Positions 12,868-16,442 of a DNA stretch of 16,442 nt are shown piece by piece. Under the pieces are notes generated by a model. That model was not told the DNA's origin. It searched no databases and saw only the letters and a program-made list of their open reading frames with translations. This DNA is from an uncultured Hungatella sp. (GTDB lineage Bacteria > Bacillota > Clostridia > Lachnospirales > Lachnospiraceae): contig CAJUPQ010000078.1 of NCBI GenBank assembly GCA_910588505.1, positions 1 to 16,442 on the forward strand, given 5' to 3'. Both the position numbers and the translations under genes were made by a program. Numbering within the stretch: position 1 is the stretch's first letter; each line of letters begins with the position of its first letter.

Positions 12868-12893
12868 AAATTTCTACTCAAATCGTATATACT
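12865..12893 (+). promoter_or_regulatory. Promoter of the abiE operon
   Basis: TTGAAA at 12865-12870, a 17-bp spacer and TATACT at 12888-12893 make a strong sigma-A promoter. The start codon at 12913 is so close that the leader must be only about 12 nt, just enough for GAGGTG at 12901-12906. Confidence 0.8.
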
Positions 12894-12912
12894 GTACACA
12901 GAGGTGATTGCT

Positions 12913-13491
12913 ATGAGTGTAATAACAGACAGCCAAAAGTTTATCACGATCAACAATCTAAAGGACATGGGCTTCTCCTACTACAAGATTAGCCAGCTTG
13001 AAAGGGAAGGCCTTCTTTGCCGGGTAAACCGCAGCACCTATGAAAACCTGACTTACAAAGGTGAAGAAAACGACTTTTACTGTGCCGAAGCATTTGTTCC
13101 CAACGGTGTAATCTGCCTGATGAGCGCGGCAAGATATTACGAACTGACCAATTTTCTCCCCGATGCCATAGAGGTTGCCATTGAGCGGAAAAAAAAAGTC
13201 AGCACTCTTCCCAACTGGCCGGAAATCAGGATTTTTTACTTTGCTCCCGCACGGATGGATATAGGTGTTAAAGAAATCCATGAGGCCGAAAACACATTTC
13301 ACATCTTCGATATAGAAAAAACAGTGGTTGATATTATCTACTACAGAAATAAAATAGGAGTAGGAGAAGCAGCAGAGATACTGAAAAACTATTTAAAACG
13401 CAGGGAACGGCAGATTGACAGGCTCTATGCTTACGCCAAACAGCTGCGGTGCGAAGAGATCATACGGACTTATTTGGAGGTACTCTTATGA
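12913..13491 (+). CDS. abiEi: AbiEi-type antitoxin / transcriptional repressor
   Basis: A 192-residue antitoxin of the type IV AbiE toxin-antitoxin and abortive-infection system. The N terminus (~5-50) is a winged-helix domain (FITINNLKDMGFSYYKISQLEREGLLCRVNRSTYE) that in the family binds the promoter. The C-terminal part, including IFDIEKTVVDIIYYRNKIG and EAAEILKNYLKRR, is the AbiEi domain needed for toxin neutralisation. The start at 12913 is set by GAGGTG six bases upstream; the open frame to 12673 runs through the promoter and is not used. Its stop overlaps the toxin start by four bases (ATGA). Base composition is more AT-rich than in the exporter and PTS genes, fitting a mobile defence cassette, though no integrase or attachment site is visible. 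In AbiE systems the antitoxin does not bind the toxin directly but counteracts its activity. Confidence 0.9.
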   Translation: MSVITDSQKFITINNLKDMGFSYYKISQLEREGLLCRVNRSTYENLTYKGEENDFYCAEAFVPNGVICLMSAARYYELTNFLPDAIEVAIERKKKVSTLPNWPEIRIFYFAPARMDIGVKEIHEAENTFHIFDIEKTVVDIIYYRNKIGVGEAAEILKNYLKRRERQIDRLYAYAKQLRCEEIIRTYLEVLL

Positions 13492-14378
13492 TGAACGCTG
13501 AATCTGTAAAAGCCCGGTTGAAAAATTTAGCTGCAAAGACCGGACATACGTTTCATGAGGCACTGACCTACTATGGGTTGGAAAGAACCATTTACCGTAT
13601 TTCAGTCTCCCCCTATGCAGAACATTTTATCCTGAAAGGCGGTATCTTCCTGTATGCAATTTTCGATGGCGATTACCAACGCGCGACAACGGACATAGAT
13701 CTGCTTGCACGTCGCATATCAAATAGTCGTGACGAAATGAAAGCCATATTTAAAGATATCCTTGCACAGGACATTGACGATTCACTTATTTTTGACCCAG
13801 ACAAGATATCTGTAACTGATATTACAGAATTTAAGAAATACCACGGTCTGCATATTTCTGCTGTAGGATATCTGGGACGGACAAAAATTCCCGTTGCCAT
13901 AGATATCGGCTATGGAGATGTCATATACCCGGATGTAAAGAAGATACTCTTTCCTGTCATTCTTAATATGGAACCGCCTAAAATCAATGCCTACTCTCTG
14001 GAATCGTCCATAGCAGAAAAGCTTGAGGCCATCATACACAATGGATATCTAAACAGCCGATATAAGGACTTTTACGATATTTACGTTCTTTCCCGAACAT
14101 ACGCTTTTACATATCTGGATATGCGCAGTGCAGTTACGGAGACCTTCAGCCACCGCAAAACCGATATGACTATGGATTCCGCTGTATTTAGCGATGATTT
14201 TATCCATGACACAATCCACCAGACAAGATGGGATTCCTTTTTAAAAAGGAAAAAAGCACTTATTCAGATCCCAATATCGGATGCGATGAACCGGATAAAA
14301 GTATTTGTCAAGCCGCTTCTTCAAGAACCTGACCAAAAACTATTGGCCTGGAACCCAAAGGAAGGCTGCTGGGAATAG
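13488..14378 (+). CDS. abiEii: AbiEii-type nucleotidyltransferase toxin
   Basis: A 296-residue toxin of the DUF1814/AbiEii nucleotidyltransferase family; characterised relatives (MenT) transfer nucleotides to tRNA acceptor ends and halt translation. Visible motifs are FILKGGIFLYAIF (K50, G51-G52), then RATTDIDLLA with the metal-binding pair D69-x-D71, and a third acidic residue in VAIDIGYGD (D139). SSIAEKLEAII supplies K178, and RYKDFYDIYVL holds the family's RxKDxxD box (R191, K193, D194, D197). All key positions are present and the length is normal, so it should be active. Start: GGAGG seven bases before the ATG at 13488; an adjacent ATG at 13491 is equivalent. It overlaps the antitoxin stop by four bases, ensuring coupled translation. 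It ends 73 bp from the convergent PTS gene. Confidence 0.9.
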   Translation: MMNAESVKARLKNLAAKTGHTFHEALTYYGLERTIYRISVSPYAEHFILKGGIFLYAIFDGDYQRATTDIDLLARRISNSRDEMKAIFKDILAQDIDDSLIFDPDKISVTDITEFKKYHGLHISAVGYLGRTKIPVAIDIGYGDVIYPDVKKILFPVILNMEPPKINAYSLESSIAEKLEAIIHNGYLNSRYKDFYDIYVLSRTYAFTYLDMRSAVTETFSHRKTDMTMDSAVFSDDFIHDTIHQTRWDSFLKRKKALIQIPISDAMNRIKVFVKPLLQEPDQKLLAWNPKEGCWE

Positions 14379-14390
14379 CCGGATACGACG

Positions 14391-14430
14391 AAAAAGCCTG
14401 CTCCAGGGAAACTCCCCGGGACGCAGGCTC
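14391..14430 (-). terminator. Intrinsic terminator of the fructose PTS gene
   Basis: On the minus strand the AGCCTGC (14423-14429) and GCAGGCT (14395-14401) arms pair around an inner CCGGGGA/TCCCTGG stem, followed by TTTTTC at 14391-14394. It sits just after the PTS stop at 14452. On the plus strand the same stem follows the AbiEii stop but lacks a T run. Confidence 0.85.
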
Positions 14431-14451
14431 CATTTATCCTTCTAATTTCTA

Positions 14452-16425
14452 TTACCTCTCCTCCTCTTTCAATTCCTTCCTAAGCAGTCCCAGAATCCCG
14501 CATCCCACAACCGCTCCGATCAGCACTGCCAGAAGATACCCCGCAGGATTCCCGATGGTCGGCAGAACAAAGATGCCGCCGTGAGGCGCTCTCAGCGTAC
14601 ACCCAAAAGCCATAGACAGCCCGCCTGCCACAGCCGCCCCAATAGCGCAGGACGGAATGATTCTCAATGGATCCGACGCCGCAAAAGGAATGGCTCCCTC
14701 CGTGATAAACGACAGCCCCATAATAAAATTCACGATTCCTGACTGACACTCTTTCCGCGTAAATTTCTTCCGAAACAAAACCGTACACAGCCCGATGGCA
14801 ATAGGAGGAACCATGCCGCCCGCCATCACAGCCGCCATAACCTCAAAGTTTCCCTCCGCCAGCTGAGCCGTTCCGAACACATAGGACGCCTTGTTAAAAG
14901 GACCACCCATGTCAATGGACATCATACCGCCCAGAATCATCCCCAGCACAACTCGGCTTGCGCCGCCCATGCCGTTCAGAAAGCCGGTAAGCCCGTCATT
15001 GATCATTCCCATGTACGGATTGATGAACGTAGTCACAACAGCCCCAAGCAAAATCCCCAGCACCGGGTACAAAAGCACCGGCTTAATCCCCTCCAGAGAC
15101 TTGGGCAGTTTGGAAAATGCCTTCTTCAGCCCCAGAACAAGATATCCGCCTGCAAATCCCGCAAACAGCGCTCCCAAAAATCCCGCATTGACCGCTCCGC
15201 CCTCAGGACAGGCAAACGTCATCCCCATCTTCGCCACTGTCCCGGACACAAACCCCACAGCCAGCCCCGGCCGGTCCGCGATGCTCATGGCAATATACCC
15301 GGAAAGCACAGGAAGCATCATGCCGAAAGCCTGCTCACCGATGGTCTTCAAGTACGCTGCCAGCGGCGTATTCTTCCCGAAATTAGACGGATCAATAGAA
15401 TAGTCGTCAAAAAGGAACGCCAGCGCGATCAAAAGCCCGCCGCCGATGACAAAGGGAAGCATGTGGGAGACACCGTTCATCAGGTGCTTGTAAATCTTTC
15501 TCCCTGCGCTGTCTCCGCTCCCTGAGGATACCGAACCTCCCTCTCCGCCTCCCGCGTGGCGGTAAACCGGAACCTGGCCGGACACGGCCTTCTCAATCAG
15601 CTGCTCCGCCTTGTGTATCCCGTCCGCCACCGGAACCTGGAGAACCGGTTTCCCGTCAAACCTGGCCATCTCAATCTCCCTGTCCGCGGCCACGATAATG
15701 GCCTCCGCCCGGGCAATCTCCTCCCTGGTCAGCACATTCTGGGCCCCGCCGGAACCGTCCGTCTCCGCCTTCAGGGCAATCCCCATCTTCTTCGCCGTGT
15801 TCTCCAGATTTTCAGCCGCCATATACGTGTGGGCAATCCCTGTTGGGCAGGCGGTTACGGCCAGAAGCCGGTACCCGGTCTCTTCTCCCCCTTTACTGGC
15901 CTTATCCTGTCCCTGGCTTCCCTTCGCCTTGCTGTCATCGCTGTCTTTTCCCTCCGCCTCACCGTACTTGGCGGTTTCCGCCTCATCAATAATCTTTAAA
16001 AACTCATCCTTATCAGATGCATGAATCAGATTATCCTTAAACCCCGGCGTCATCAAAAGGGTGGACAGCCTGGCAAGGGCATCCAGATGAACATCCGCCC
16101 CTCCCGCCGGAGCCGCGATCATAAACAGCAGATTGGCCATGGAGCCGTCAAAAGCGTCATAGTCCACGCCCTTTGGCACCGTAACCGCCGCCAGCCCCGG
16201 CTCTTTCACCGCCGCCACCTTGGCATGGGGAATGGCAATCCCGTCTCCCACCGCCGTGCTCCCTAAAGCCTCCCTGGCAAGAATCCCCTCCTTGTATCCC
16301 GCCCGGTCATGAAGCCGTCCTCCGGCCTCCATAAGGCCTGTCAATTTGTCAATGGCATCTTCCTTGGAACTTAATGCCACGCCCAGTTCAATACTCTCCC
16401 TCTTTAACAATTCCGTAATCCTCAT
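14452..16425 (-). CDS. fruA: PTS fructose transporter, fused enzyme IIABC
   Basis: A 657-residue phosphotransferase permease that imports fructose and phosphorylates it to fructose 1-phosphate using phosphoenolpyruvate via HPr. Domain order is A-B-C. EIIA spans 1-~150, with phosphohistidine H67 in GIAIPHAK. A Lys/Asp/Ser/Gly-rich linker covers ~155-182. EIIB spans ~185-285, with phosphocysteine C193 in VTACPTGIAHTYMAAE. A second Gly/Ser linker is followed by membrane EIIC from ~312 (HLMNGVSHMLPFVIGGG) to 650, including FITEGAIPFAASDP. Length and order match Gram-positive FruA. The start at 16425 follows AGGAGG (about 16433-16438) seven bases away. It lies at the window edge; fruK and a DeoR-type regulator would be expected to the right but cannot be seen. 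Sugar specificity rests on family resemblance; mannose- or mannitol-type relatives have different domain sequences. Confidence 0.92.
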   Translation of the reverse strand: MRITELLKRESIELGVALSSKEDAIDKLTGLMEAGGRLHDRAGYKEGILAREALGSTAVGDGIAIPHAKVAAVKEPGLAAVTVPKGVDYDAFDGSMANLLFMIAAPAGGADVHLDALARLSTLLMTPGFKDNLIHASDKDEFLKIIDEAETAKYGEAEGKDSDDSKAKGSQGQDKASKGGEETGYRLLAVTACPTGIAHTYMAAENLENTAKKMGIALKAETDGSGGAQNVLTREEIARAEAIIVAADREIEMARFDGKPVLQVPVADGIHKAEQLIEKAVSGQVPVYRHAGGGEGGSVSSGSGDSAGRKIYKHLMNGVSHMLPFVIGGGLLIALAFLFDDYSIDPSNFGKNTPLAAYLKTIGEQAFGMMLPVLSGYIAMSIADRPGLAVGFVSGTVAKMGMTFACPEGGAVNAGFLGALFAGFAGGYLVLGLKKAFSKLPKSLEGIKPVLLYPVLGILLGAVVTTFINPYMGMINDGLTGFLNGMGGASRVVLGMILGGMMSIDMGGPFNKASYVFGTAQLAEGNFEVMAAVMAGGMVPPIAIGLCTVLFRKKFTRKECQSGIVNFIMGLSFITEGAIPFAASDPLRIIPSCAIGAAVAGGLSMAFGCTLRAPHGGIFVLPTIGNPAGYLLAVLIGAVVGCGILGLLRKELKEEER

Positions 16426-16442
16426 CTGATTCCCTCCTGCTG

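Noticed and set aside
12673..12912. N-terminal extension of AbiEi with a hydrophobic, membrane-like stretch
   Set aside because: The segment spans two hairpins, the operator palindrome and the promoter. A good ribosome site sits at the internal ATG at 12913.

Overview
The window looks like a chromosomal segment of a Gram-positive anaerobe of the Clostridia, most likely a gut Lachnospiraceae of the Enterocloster/Hungatella/Clostridium clostridioforme type. This is inferred from the strong AGGAGG-type ribosome binding sites, TTGACA/TATAAT-type promoters, the LytTR plus GHKL-kinase style of two-component system, the extracytoplasmic flavin reductase and the fused fructose PTS. No tRNA, rRNA, CRISPR array or intact transposase was seen.

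Left part (1-4640, genes on +). A gene-poor stretch carries a large fold-back repeat (225-348) and the last ~48 codons of a dead acyl-CoA dehydrogenase on the minus strand (410-553). A PaaI-type hot-dog thioesterase follows (570-977), then a second fold-back element of ~120 bp (1034-1153) and a conserved-looking protein of unknown function (1304-2209). Next comes a large lipoprotein flavoenzyme with FMN-binding and FAD-binding halves (2513-4543). It has an almost consensus promoter, and its active-site region departs from fumarate reductase. A 22-bp perfect hairpin (4581-4631) separates it from the convergent genes that follow.

Middle part (4645-12490, nearly all on -). Reading right to left, this holds a LytTR response regulator, a possible 37-residue micro-ORF inside a duplicated spacer, and a cysteine-rich Crp/Fnr regulator. 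Then come a pair of half-size chromate-type transporters (ChrA) and a soluble GHKL histidine kinase with no membrane sensor. After an intrinsic terminator come two overlapping half-transporters forming a heterodimeric ABC exporter. A thioredoxin gene (+) sits between the Crp/Fnr and ChrA genes. Its promoter has a Crp-like palindrome at about -41, suggesting control by the neighbouring Crp/Fnr protein. The response regulator and kinase may be a split two-component pair around this redox module.

Right part (12491-16442). An AT-rich island encodes a complete AbiE-type toxin-antitoxin/phage-defence pair (AbiEi 12913-13491, AbiEii 13488-14378). It has a good promoter overlapped by a 17-bp inverted repeat that is a candidate AbiEi operator. 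The last gene, on -, is a fused fructose PTS enzyme IIABC (14452-16425) with a strong terminator; its operon partners probably lie to the right of the window.
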